Source of the DNA: a virus
Strand: one strand, 5' to 3'
DNA length: 60,104 nucleotides
IMG/VR virus record: IMGVR_UViG_3300030012_001141
Location: 1-60,104 of that record
Shown here one piece after another: positions 45,288 to 52,419 of this stretch. A program made the position numbers and the translations under genes. Below the pieces are notes generated by a model, which was not told the origin of the DNA, made no database searches, and saw nothing but the letters and a program-made list of their open reading frames with translations. The stretch's first letter is position 1. The number at the start of each line of letters is the position of its first letter.

Positions 45288-45302
45288 GTCCACTAGGTGG
45301 AC
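45288..45302. repeat. Dyad repeat, copy 2 (GTCCAC-TAG-GTGGAC)
   Basis: Intergenic, in the 34-nt gap between the stop at 45306 and the ATG at 45271; 16 nt upstream of that ATG, so it would also lie in the mRNA leader. Confidence 0.9.
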
Positions 45303-45305
45303 AGT

Positions 45306-45500
45306 TTACATTTCTGTTAGTATTTCCATTGCCTTGTCCATCGCATAGGCACGTTGTTGCGTCATAGTACCTGACGTTTGTGGTGTAGGTAGCATGATGT
45401 GTGTTGGGTAAGGTTTGGTGTCCAACCTATAAAACTCGTCTTTCCTTTGGATAGCGTTAGCCATTTGGCGTTGGTGGTGTAGTTTCTCCTGTAAAGTCAT
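45306..45500 (-). CDS. Hypothetical protein (64 aa)
   Basis: I place the start at ATG 45500 (MTLQEKLHHQRQMANAI), 2 nt after the upstream stop; an upstream ATG at 45599 lies within the previous gene. Gln/His/Met-rich and helical at both ends, with a YPTHIMLPTPQTSG turn region. No family recognised. Confidence 0.55.
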   Translation of the reverse strand: MTLQEKLHHQRQMANAIQRKDEFYRLDTKPYPTHIMLPTPQTSGTMTQQRAYAMDKAMEILTEM

Positions 45501-45502
45501 GA

Positions 45503-45724
45503 TTAGTATGATTTGATTATAGTGCTGATGCCGAATTGTTGAGCAACATATCTGATGTGCTTCTGTGTAGTGCGTGTTGCTTCTGTAACGTGCGACCAAT
45601 TATGTTGCTTCATAATCCCACCACGTTTGAACGTAGCAACGTGCGTGCCGTAGCTATACACTTTGAACTCTCCATTGTCCACTGGGTGGACAGAAAGGTT
45701 TTTCTTGTATTTATCTAACTTCAT
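45503..45724 (-). CDS. Small protein with VHPVD dyad insert (73 aa)
   Basis: MKLDKYKKNLSVHPVDNGEF, then KVYSYGTHVATF and helices (HIRYVAQQFGISTII). Residues VHPVD come from the variant dyad copy 3. The strand-turn-helix layout could be a small DNA-binding or regulatory fold. The upstream junction has the AACCAATAAAA pattern. Confidence 0.58.
   Translation of the reverse strand: MKLDKYKKNLSVHPVDNGEFKVYSYGTHVATFKRGGIMKQHNWSHVTEATRTTQKHIRYVAQQFGISTIIKSY
45677..45691. repeat. Dyad repeat, copy 3, variant centre (GTCCAC-TGG-GTGGAC)
   Basis: Both 6-bp arms are intact. Only the centre differs (TGG instead of TAG). It lies in the coding region of the 73-aa protein near its N-terminus. Confidence 0.9.
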
Positions 45725-45727
45725 GTT

Positions 45728-45895
45728 TTATTGGTTTAAATCGTCATACTGTTCAGCGAGGCACTCTACCTCTTCATCGTGTATGGCTACATTCAGGTAC
45801 TCCGATACGTCGATGTAAAGTTTACCGTCTAGCTCTTCGCTAGGCGTTTCGTAGCGTACTTCAAGTACGAATGATGCTTTTTCTAATTGTGTCAT
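45728..45895 (-). CDS. Hypothetical acidic protein (55 aa)
   Basis: MTQLEKASFVLEVRYETPSE, then LYIDVSEYLNVAIHDEEVEC, ending LNQ. Beta-rich and acidic; short enough to be an inhibitor-type protein, but nothing specific is recognised. Overlaps the previous stop by 4 nt. Confidence 0.55.
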   Translation of the reverse strand: MTQLEKASFVLEVRYETPSEELDGKLYIDVSEYLNVAIHDEEVECLAEQYDDLNQ

Positions 45896-46290
45896 AGTAA
45901 TATATCTTTTTGGTTTTTACAGTCGTAGATTGCGATTTCGCCACGTTTTTTCGCTATGTCCGTAGCTACGTCAAGGTTATACAGATGTTGCACAAGGTCG
46001 AAGTATATCTGCCCTTCGTGTATCCATGTACCCACTCCCATACCTGCCTTGTACAAGTTGCTCGTGTATTCGGGTAGTAGCATTTCGTACTTATCCCATA
46101 GCTTTTTGAATGCTTTGAAGTGCGCTCTTGTATCAGGGTATGCACTGCCGTCAACCTCTGCATACATAGTGGTTGGCTCAACTACACCGCCTACGATGTA
46201 ACCTTCGGTTGGGTTGATTGTGCCATCTGCAAGGCGTGTATATCCGCCATCAAGTAGCGTGTCGATGTACGCTTTTTTCTCTTGTGTCAT
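45892..46290 (-). CDS. Conserved phage protein of unknown function (132 aa)
   Basis: TEGYIVGGVVEPTTMYAEVD, then GMGVGTWIHEGQIYFDLVQH and AKKRGEIAIYDCKNQ form a pattern seen in many phages (GVGTWIHxGxxYxDL ... AKxRGExAI). Unknown function. Dyad copy 4 lies 14 nt upstream of the ATG. Confidence 0.65.
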   Translation of the reverse strand: MTQEKKAYIDTLLDGGYTRLADGTINPTEGYIVGGVVEPTTMYAEVDGSAYPDTRAHFKAFKKLWDKYEMLLPEYTSNLYKAGMGVGTWIHEGQIYFDLVQHLYNLDVATDIAKKRGEIAIYDCKNQKDILL

Positions 46291-46295
46291 CTTAA

Positions 46296-46385
46296 TTATA
46301 TTATGTCCACTAGGTGGACAATGTTAAACTCTGATTGCATATCTGCTAATGCTTCGTGCATAGCTTGTAATTCTTGCTCGTTCAT
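46296..46385 (-). CDS. Possible 29-aa peptide ending in VHLVD
   Basis: MNEQELQAMHEALADMQSEF followed by NIVHLVDII. Its ATG overlaps the upstream stop (TAATG), and the last residues come from dyad copy 4. Small size limits confidence. Confidence 0.45.
   Translation of the reverse strand: MNEQELQAMHEALADMQSEFNIVHLVDII
46305..46319. repeat. Dyad repeat, copy 4 (GTCCAC-TAG-GTGGAC)
   Basis: At the 3' end of the 29-aa frame and 14 nt upstream of the next ATG at 46290. Confidence 0.9.
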
Positions 46386-46687
46386 TACATTATGTATTTA
46401 ATAGTTGTTAAAATCATAGCACTTATTCCAATGCAAGTAGACACAACTCCTATAATTGCAAATGCTTTTATTAGTCGGTCTGAATATGCCTTGTTTCGTT
46501 TAATACTCTTAGCTTTTAGTTTAGCTTTAAGTTGCTTAATTGCACGTTCACGCTCCTCACGTTCACGCTCTACTTTTCTACCTTGTAATATCAATGCCCT
46601 TACTTCCTCATAGGTAGTCTTATATTTTGGAGGTTCGTAACCACCTGCGTAGTAACCGCTTACTTTCTTTTCTTCTTTTTCATACAT
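46385..46687 (-). CDS. Membrane protein with coiled coil (100 aa)
   Basis: A charged coiled-coil stretch (KVEREREERERAIKQLKAKL) precedes a C-terminal transmembrane helix (IIGVVSTCIGISAMILTTI). The N-terminus contains YYAGGYEPP. Likely tail-anchored in the inner membrane. Dyad copy 5 lies 31 nt upstream of the ATG, adjacent to a near -7 box (TTACTTTG). Function unknown. Confidence 0.6.
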   Translation of the reverse strand: MYEKEEKKVSGYYAGGYEPPKYKTTYEEVRALILQGRKVEREREERERAIKQLKAKLKAKSIKRNKAYSDRLIKAFAIIGVVSTCIGISAMILTTIKYIM

Positions 46688-46718
46688 GATTTCTAGTTAT
46701 TAGATAGCGCAAAGTAAT

Positions 46719-46733
46719 GTCCACTAGGTGGAC
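46719..46733. repeat. Dyad repeat, copy 5 (GTCCAC-TAG-GTGGAC)
   Basis: Intergenic, in the 74-nt gap between 46687 and 46762. Followed on the minus strand, 1 nt later, by TTACTTTG, one base off the -7 consensus, so it could overlap a promoter. Confidence 0.9.
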
Positions 46734-46761
46734 AATACCAAGTCTATTTTGTTAATCAATG

Positions 46762-47286
46762 TTAAAAAGCTACTTCTTCAACTTCAGTTAGTTCAATGAT
46801 AGCCATTTCGGTACGCTCAAGCTCATTGAGTAAAGTCTTAAGATTCTCTATTATCTCCGCCTTATCGCCGTTCATTGATACGTTTAGATTCTCGTCTAGT
46901 CGTACACTACCTCCGCCAATTTCTTTAGAGGTTGTGAACGTGTACCACGTTTTGGGTTTGTCCTCAGCGTCTGGCTTCATGAAAGCTAATAACCCTTTAA
47001 TTGAGTACGTTGCCGTTTCCACACTGTCAATGTATCGTTGAACGTCCTCAGCTTTTACTTCTGCTGACTGTCTGAGATATCCGAAAAAGGTCTTTTTATA
47101 TCCGTATGCTTCGACTAATTGGTCTCGCTTCATGCGCTTATCTTTTGGTGTGCATTTCCAAATTTCGTAACCTTCGGCGCATAGCTTACCGATTTCCAGT
47201 TGTACTTTGAAGGCCTGTAGACTTCCTTTCATTGCCTTAGCATTTAGCTTTAGGACTTTGTTGATATTGGCTTTTAAGTTATCCAT
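46762..47286 (-). CDS. Hypothetical protein (174 aa), possible early regulator
   Basis: A Lys-rich helical N-terminal half (VLKLNAKAMKGSLQAFKVQL, then KDKRMKRDQLVEAYGYKKTF) and a beta/helix C-terminal half ending in acidic residues. The gene is preceded by a 118-nt leader full of inverted repeats, as regulators often are. No domain is named with confidence. Confidence 0.55.
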   Translation of the reverse strand: MDNLKANINKVLKLNAKAMKGSLQAFKVQLEIGKLCAEGYEIWKCTPKDKRMKRDQLVEAYGYKKTFFGYLRQSAEVKAEDVQRYIDSVETATYSIKGLLAFMKPDAEDKPKTWYTFTTSKEIGGGSVRLDENLNVSMNGDKAEIIENLKTLLNELERTEMAIIELTEVEEVAF

Positions 47287-47308
47287 AACTGTTTTATTTT
47301 AATATTGT

Positions 47309-47322
47309 GCGCATTGTTGCGC
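47309..47322. repeat. Inverted repeat GCGCA-TTGT-TGCGC
   Basis: A 5-bp-arm hairpin 23 nt upstream of the ATG at 47286, within the leader that also contains CGATA-TG-TATCG (47378-47389) and dyad copy 6. Confidence 0.6.
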
Positions 47323-47388
47323 TTGTTTACTTGAGTTAACGTCCTAGTTTTTTAACGTCAGCTATGACCTGCTGACCCGATATGTATC

Positions 47389-47403
47389 GTCCACTAGGTG
47401 GAC
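47389..47403. repeat. Dyad repeat, copy 6 (GTCCAC-TAG-GTGGAC)
   Basis: Begins on the last base of CGATATGTATCG (47378-47389) and ends 1 nt before the stop codon at 47405. It is the copy nearest the start of the minus block. Confidence 0.9.
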
Positions 47404-47404
47404 G

Positions 47405-47641
47405 TTAGGCGTGCATCATTCGCGCCTCTTTTCGTGCTCTTCGTGCCTCTCGTCGTGCCTCACGTTGGCATGTTGCTTTTGCCTCGTACCTGTCGCGCAG
47501 TGTCGACTCAGCGATACGGTGCGAGTACCAATTTATCAGTGCATCAACTTTGTGCTGACTGTCTGACGCTTTGCGCTTTGCATTGCGCCTTACCTTCATG
47601 GGTTGCGCTCTGTGTCGCCTGTCGTGTAGTATCGTGTTCAT
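47405..47641 (-). CDS. Arg-rich small protein, first gene of the minus block
   Basis: 78 aa from ATG 47641 (MNTILHDRRHRAQPMKVRRN); an ATG at 47650 would add three residues. Extremely basic (REARREARRARKEARMM). Probably binds DNA or RNA. Being promoter-proximal, it would be made very early. A possible minus-strand promoter (TTG at 47686-47684, 21-nt spacer, CATCTTTG at 47662-47655) sits directly before it. Confidence 0.5.
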   Translation of the reverse strand: MNTILHDRRHRAQPMKVRRNAKRKASDSQHKVDALINWYSHRIAESTLRDRYEAKATCQREARREARRARKEARMMHA

Positions 47642-48328
47642 AATTTTCATACCCCAAAGATGCGGGTATTGATTTCACAAAACCAAATTAAAAATGTTAA
47701 CAAGTGTTAAAATTTAAATCCCATTTTTCCGTAGATAGGAACGCACACGCGAGATGTAAAGTAAAGGTTTAAGTAAATGAACATAACTTATTGAATACCA
47801 ACCACTTAGCATAAATTTAACATTCGTTAACAGTGTAACTTATTGATTATCAGTTAGTTAGCACTTCTCCAAAAAGTAATACCTAACTACCAGCGAAGCC
47901 ATTGAAGCTCTTAAAACGGCTTAAAATGGCTCGGTGTTAAAATATGTTAAATGTTTTGTATTTTGCCTTTTGTTATGTATAGCGAATTGTTAGACATGAC
48001 TAATAAAATAGTTTAGGTAAGACTAAATAATACCCACTCGTTTTTGAATGATAATATATATTATGTTAAGTGAGTAGTTGGTTTGTCCCTTTCTCCTTTG
48101 TTACTCATTATCAAAGCAAAGCAATGCTTTATTTATTTAATTGCTTTAGTATACATACCTTAAGTAATTGAATACTAGTAACTTACAGTAAAAAGCTAGA
48201 TTTATACAGCAAAAAAACAAAAAAAACAAGGGGACGGCGTTAAAAAAAGTTAATTTTATTTTACAAAAAAATCTGTTTTTATAATATATAATCCCCACAC
48301 TCCTTATTTCTGACGTTTTTTCGTGGGT

Positions 48329-48368
48329 TCCCCGACTACTACGATCAAATCGGCTCCCCGACTACTAC
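48329..48368. repeat. Direct repeat TCCCCGACTACTAC, two copies 26 bp apart
   Basis: Exact 14-bp copies at 48329-48342 and 48355-48368 in the gene-free region. They could be binding sites (iteron-like). Confidence 0.75.
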
Positions 48369-48620
48369 ATCTTAACTCCTTGATTACTAAACAGTTACGC
48401 AAAAGTCTTAAAGTAAAGCTTTAGCACTTGACTTTTAAAAAAAAAAGTGGTAACTTAGCCAGCGAATGTAGCGGATTACGCGATTAACTTCCGAAATGAG
48501 GGTATTTGTAAGCGTAAACAGTCTATCTGATACAAGACTAGCTATATTTAGTGGAATACGCCCTAACTATACCCATGTATGTTTACTGTTTGGGGTGATC
48601 TATTAAAAGATTCCTTTTAT

Positions 48621-48628
48621 TACCTTTG
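48621..48628 (+). promoter_or_regulatory. TACCTTTG -7 box, 5 nt before the ATG
   Basis: TACCTTTGC is among the best forms of the Bacteroidota -7 element. The ATG at 48634 begins 5 nt after it, again predicting a leaderless or nearly leaderless transcript. No clear -33 at normal spacing. Confidence 0.65.
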
Positions 48629-48633
48629 CACCA

Positions 48634-51600
48634 ATGCGCTTAAGAAGAAGAAGATACCACACTGGGGGTGGAATACCACCACATTCACACCCACATGAAG
48701 TTCTTGATAGTTTAGTGGACGATTCTTCAAAAGCATTTGTATCTGAAGCCACGCAGCCTGCAGGTAATATACCACCAAGAGATCCCTTTAGCAAACCTAT
48801 AAATATAATACCCCGTCCAGATACATTATCTGAAGCATCAGACGATGCCTTTGAACCAATAAGTTGGTTAGAGCTTTTTTCAGACCCTGTACGAGCATTC
48901 AGATTTTACAATCAGAATCCACAATTTAGTGCTGCAGCTAATATTCCTGGCTATGAAGGTCGTTTTGAACCATTCAGAAGACCTACGAAAGCAGAATTTG
49001 ATGCAACAGAGAGTAGAGCTATAGATTTTGCAGGTCAGGTTTTTAATCCAGCAACTTATGCTCAGACAGCAGTAGAATTAGATAAGGATTTAACTGAACT
49101 AGATAGAGAAATCATTGCAGCTTTTGAAGATGGTCGTCTTAGCGGATCTGATTTAGATCGTGTGGGAGGTCAGTTAACAGAAGCAGGACTTAAAACTTTA
49201 TTTTTAGTTGGTGGTGCTTCAATGCTTAGAGGTTCAGGTGTTGGTTCTTTTAAAGTTCCAGCATCAGGAACACAGCAACAAACAGGAGCTTTACAGCAAT
49301 TAGCAGGAGAAAGTCAATTATTATTACCATCTGCAAAGTCTGCAGCACCCACTGCAGTGACGGAAACAACCCCAACACTACAGCAGTTAGCAAAGAAGTA
49401 CCAAGCAGAACGTGGTATAAGGACTAAGAAAGGTGCGTATGTATCTGAAGAAGCACCATACTTAGAGAGTAATATAGCTAAAGGTGGTCAATCAATAGAT
49501 ACTGGAGGTTTTGATCCAGTTCCTGGAGTAGTACAAAATGTAGAAAACTTAGGTGTGTATCAATTCCCTGGTTTGATAAAAGGTAGCAAATTAGAGAAGT
49601 CTGTTAAAGCAAAAGATGGGACTATATCAAAATCTGTAGTAGAAGATTATGCTAACGATCTACCAAAGAATTCGACTAGAGAGAAGAATGCTATACTTAA
49701 TGCGCTAGTAGAGTTAGATCAAGAATTCCCAGGTAAGACAATAGACTATGAAGCTTTAAGATCTTACGTGTCTTTAAATATAGAACCAGCAACAGTAATA
49801 AAAACCAAAGATCAAGCTAATTATGGGTTAGCAAAACTTGATTATGACATCAATGTTGATTTACGAAATACACCAAAGACTCTTATATATCAAGATGAAT
49901 CTCTTGGTATTGCGCCACCTCATCCAGGTATGAAAGATGGAGCAAGTTACTGGATAAGAAGCTTTGTTAATCCAGATGAATCTGAAATATACTATGTAAC
50001 AGAGTGGCAAACTGATTTACAAAAATTAAAAACTCCAGATGATCTTATTAAAGCTCCTGTTAATGTACCAACAACTTTTTCAAATAGAAGTTTTAATTTT
50101 TTAATAGATGATTGGGAATCAGTTGCATCCAATGGAATAGAAGGATTTATGTATCAAATGGATGCACAAAAGTATGCAGCAGAACGTGGTGTTTTAAAAA
50201 ATACTTTTGCAAATATGGGTATAAGTCGTGTCCCTGGTTTAAAACAAATTGAAGAGATAACACTTGACCTCCCACTTATTGTTTTTGATGACCAGCCTTT
50301 AATATCTCAGTTACATGACATAGGCACTCAAATTGAAAGTCTTGATCAAAAGATATATAATGCTGAATTTAATTTAGGTGCAAAGGATCCATCTATAGTA
50401 GAACTTCGAGAACAAAGAGATACTTACGAGCTTGCTTTTGACGAGGGTATGTTTGAACTTAAAAAAGTTAAAGATGAATTTGATAAGAATTTACCTAACA
50501 GGGATGCTCTTATAAAAGAAGAAGTAAATCTCAGAAAATCTCAAATTGAATCATTAAAACTTAAATGGATTAATGAGTCTATGTTAGATGCAGCTAGAAA
50601 CGGTCAAACAATATTAAGAATACCAACTCCTGAAACATCTAGAAGAATACAAGGGCATGGCAATCCTAATAGGTTTAAAGCTGTACATAGAAAATACAAA
50701 GACTTCCCAAAGTATTACAAAAAAGAGTTTGGTGTTGAAGTTAGAGAAGTCACTGACGATAGAGATAACACATGGTGGGAGGTAGATATCCCAGAAAAAT
50801 ACTTTAATCAAAATATGATGTACATGGAGGGGGAAGTAAAAACCCCATCAGAGTTTAAGACATACAAAAAAGGTGGTATCTTGCAGGCTATGGCTAAAAA
50901 GAATAGATCAGATAAAAATAAGTTTGTAAGCAAGAAAGTAAAAGTTCTACGCAAAGAGGGTAAAAGTCTTAAACAGGCAGTTGCTATAGCTCTTAGTATG
51001 TGGGAAAGAAAAAACAAAAAGAAGTTTGGTGCTGGTGGCGCTATATCTGACTTCGGTGTACAGACAACATTCTCAACTGACTTTGTAGAAGACTCTACTG
51101 ATGTTGCTGAACTAGAAGATCCAAGTGAGGAAGTACTAGCTACATCTGATCCAGAATTAGAAAACCCAGAGCTCACTGAACAGGAGATAAAGGATTTAAA
51201 GAAAAAGAAAGCTTTACAATCTGCTGGTAAAGGAGCTGCAGTTGGTGCTAGTATAGGTAGTGCTATTCCAGTTGTTGGTACTGCAGTTGGGGCCGTAGTT
51301 GGTGGTTTAATTGGTGGGTTGGGTAGCTTATTAAGCAATAAAGGAGTAGAAGATCCAGAACTTATCATGGCTAAAAACGGAGTGAAGGTGCATAAGAAAA
51401 AAAGAACATTTGATAAAGGAGGACTTCTAGAAGCGTTAAAACAAAGAAAAGAAAAAATAGACGCGGCTAAAGAGTACTATAAAGAAGAGAGTGAAAACCC
51501 GACAATGTATTTAGATGAAGAGGGTAAAATAATGATGCCAGATGTTAGTTATGAAACTGGAGAACCAGTATATCGTGAAGTAGAGTTAACTCCACAACAA

Positions 51601-52377
51601 TACAAAAGATTTAACATGGCGAAGTTTAGAGAATTTAAAAGAAATTTAAGAAAGAGAGATAGAGATGATAGACGGCAAGAAAGACGAGACGAAAGAATAT
51701 TTGATGATGGTGGGTTATTTGAAGCTTTAAGAGAAAAAAGAGCTCAAAGAAGATTAGGTAGAACTACAATACAACCATACGATACTGCAGAACTTGGAGG
51801 TTCTGCTGGGATATTTAATCAGTACTTACAAGAAGTTCAGGGTATTCCTAGAAGATCAATTGCTTTAGATCCAGAAACTAGTGATGATTCTGTTTTAACT
51901 CACGAACTTATACACACCACACAGTTTGGTCCTTTACAGCAAATAGCTGCTGAGCTAGATTTTAAAGATGCTGGCAGAATACAAGACAAAGATACCAGAA
52001 AGGCATTTAGAAAACTATATAAATCTATTGACCCTAAAACTCAATCTTTAAATAGATTAGGTAAGTTTATGGTCGGAGGGAAAGAAAGAGATATAGAGTT
52101 TGATGCAGTTATTAAATCTGCTATCTCATCTGCGAAAAAAAGAGGCTATGACCTATCTGGAAAAACTTATGATGAAATTTTAAACACTTTAAGTAAAGCT
52201 AGAGATGAAGATAATATATCTTTAAACATGCGTCATTTAGGAAACTTTATGAATAGCGATAAAGAAACAGGTAATACTTGGACTGACGAGCAAAAAGGAT
52301 ATATTATGGATGCAATTAAATCTAACTTAGATTTTGAAGGCTATACTGCTGAAGATGCAAAACAAGACTTAAGATAG
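48634..52377 (+). CDS. Polyvalent protein with HELIH metalloprotease domain
   Basis: 1247 aa. A Gly/His-rich start (HTGGGIPPHSHPHE). The middle (KYYKKEFGVEVREVTDDRDN, then TWWEVDIPE) matches a domain shared by large polyvalent phage proteins. A DUF6496-like QAVAIALSMWERK module and a Gly-zipper hydrophobic segment (residues ~865-900, VGASIGSAIPVVGTAVGAVV) follow. HELIH at residues 1090-1094 is an HExxH zinc-protease site. The GG motif occurs at least four times (TYKKGGIL, KFGAGGAI, FDKGGLLEAL, FDDGGLFEAL). Polyvalent proteins are thought to be delivered with the genome and act early. It has its own promoter and is next to the candidate origin region. Confidence 0.7.
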   Translation: MRLRRRRYHTGGGIPPHSHPHEVLDSLVDDSSKAFVSEATQPAGNIPPRDPFSKPINIIPRPDTLSEASDDAFEPISWLELFSDPVRAFRFYNQNPQFSAAANIPGYEGRFEPFRRPTKAEFDATESRAIDFAGQVFNPATYAQTAVELDKDLTELDREIIAAFEDGRLSGSDLDRVGGQLTEAGLKTLFLVGGASMLRGSGVGSFKVPASGTQQQTGALQQLAGESQLLLPSAKSAAPTAVTETTPTLQQLAKKYQAERGIRTKKGAYVSEEAPYLESNIAKGGQSIDTGGFDPVPGVVQNVENLGVYQFPGLIKGSKLEKSVKAKDGTISKSVVEDYANDLPKNSTREKNAILNALVELDQEFPGKTIDYEALRSYVSLNIEPATVIKTKDQANYGLAKLDYDINVDLRNTPKTLIYQDESLGIAPPHPGMKDGASYWIRSFVNPDESEIYYVTEWQTDLQKLKTPDDLIKAPVNVPTTFSNRSFNFLIDDWESVASNGIEGFMYQMDAQKYAAERGVLKNTFANMGISRVPGLKQIEEITLDLPLIVFDDQPLISQLHDIGTQIESLDQKIYNAEFNLGAKDPSIVELREQRDTYELAFDEGMFELKKVKDEFDKNLPNRDALIKEEVNLRKSQIESLKLKWINESMLDAARNGQTILRIPTPETSRRIQGHGNPNRFKAVHRKYKDFPKYYKKEFGVEVREVTDDRDNTWWEVDIPEKYFNQNMMYMEGEVKTPSEFKTYKKGGILQAMAKKNRSDKNKFVSKKVKVLRKEGKSLKQAVAIALSMWERKNKKKFGAGGAISDFGVQTTFSTDFVEDSTDVAELEDPSEEVLATSDPELENPELTEQEIKDLKKKKALQSAGKGAAVGASIGSAIPVVGTAVGAVVGGLIGGLGSLLSNKGVEDPELIMAKNGVKVHKKKRTFDKGGLLEALKQRKEKIDAAKEYYKEESENPTMYLDEEGKIMMPDVSYETGEPVYREVELTPQQYKRFNMAKFREFKRNLRKRDRDDRRQERRDERIFDDGGLFEALREKRAQRRLGRTTIQPYDTAELGGSAGIFNQYLQEVQGIPRRSIALDPETSDDSVLTHELIHTTQFGPLQQIAAELDFKDAGRIQDKDTRKAFRKLYKSIDPKTQSLNRLGKFMVGGKERDIEFDAVIKSAISSAKKRGYDLSGKTYDEILNTLSKARDEDNISLNMRHLGNFMNSDKETGNTWTDEQKGYIMDAIKSNLDFEGYTAEDAKQDLR

Positions 52378-52395
52378 TTGTAGTGGATAATATAT

Positions 52396-52403
52396 TATAT
52401 TTG
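52396..52403 (+). promoter_or_regulatory. TATATTTG -7 box
   Basis: Full TAnnTTTG match in the 42-nt gap before the ATG at 52420, with TTG 15 nt upstream (52378-52380), a slightly short -33 spacing. Leader of about 16 nt. Confidence 0.6.
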
Positions 52404-52419
52404 TAAAAAATAAGTAGCT

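Larger units (their letters stand above)
47651..48633. other. Gene-free AT-rich region between divergent blocks (candidate origin/control region)
   Basis: About 980 bp without a credible gene on either strand. It holds: many short GTTAA-type repeats; an imperfect hairpin at 47897-47931 (AGCCATT ... AATGGCT with an inner AAGC/GCTT); AACTTATTGA twice (47785 and 47837 areas) and a related TAATTGAATAC at 48175; a direct repeat TCCCCGACTACTAC at 48329-48342 and 48355-48368 with 26-bp period; and a promoter-like TTG-N20-TAACTTAG at 48428-48458. Position and composition fit an origin plus divergent control region; no defined DnaA boxes are claimed. Confidence 0.55.

Noticed and set aside
42990-47403. 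CRISPR array from the repeated 15-bp element
   Set aside because: Spacing between copies is irregular (roughly 0.4-2.3 kb), the repeat is short, copies lie in genes, and there are no cas genes.
47398-47643. 81-aa plus-strand frame opposite the first minus-block gene
   Set aside because: Cys/Leu/Val-rich shadow of the Arg-rich minus gene; it also begins in dyad copy 6 and has no promoter.
50808-51368. 186-aa minus-strand frame
   Set aside because: It is the reverse shadow of the polyvalent protein gene; Ser/Pro-rich translation with no start signal, and the plus frame has clear domain matches.
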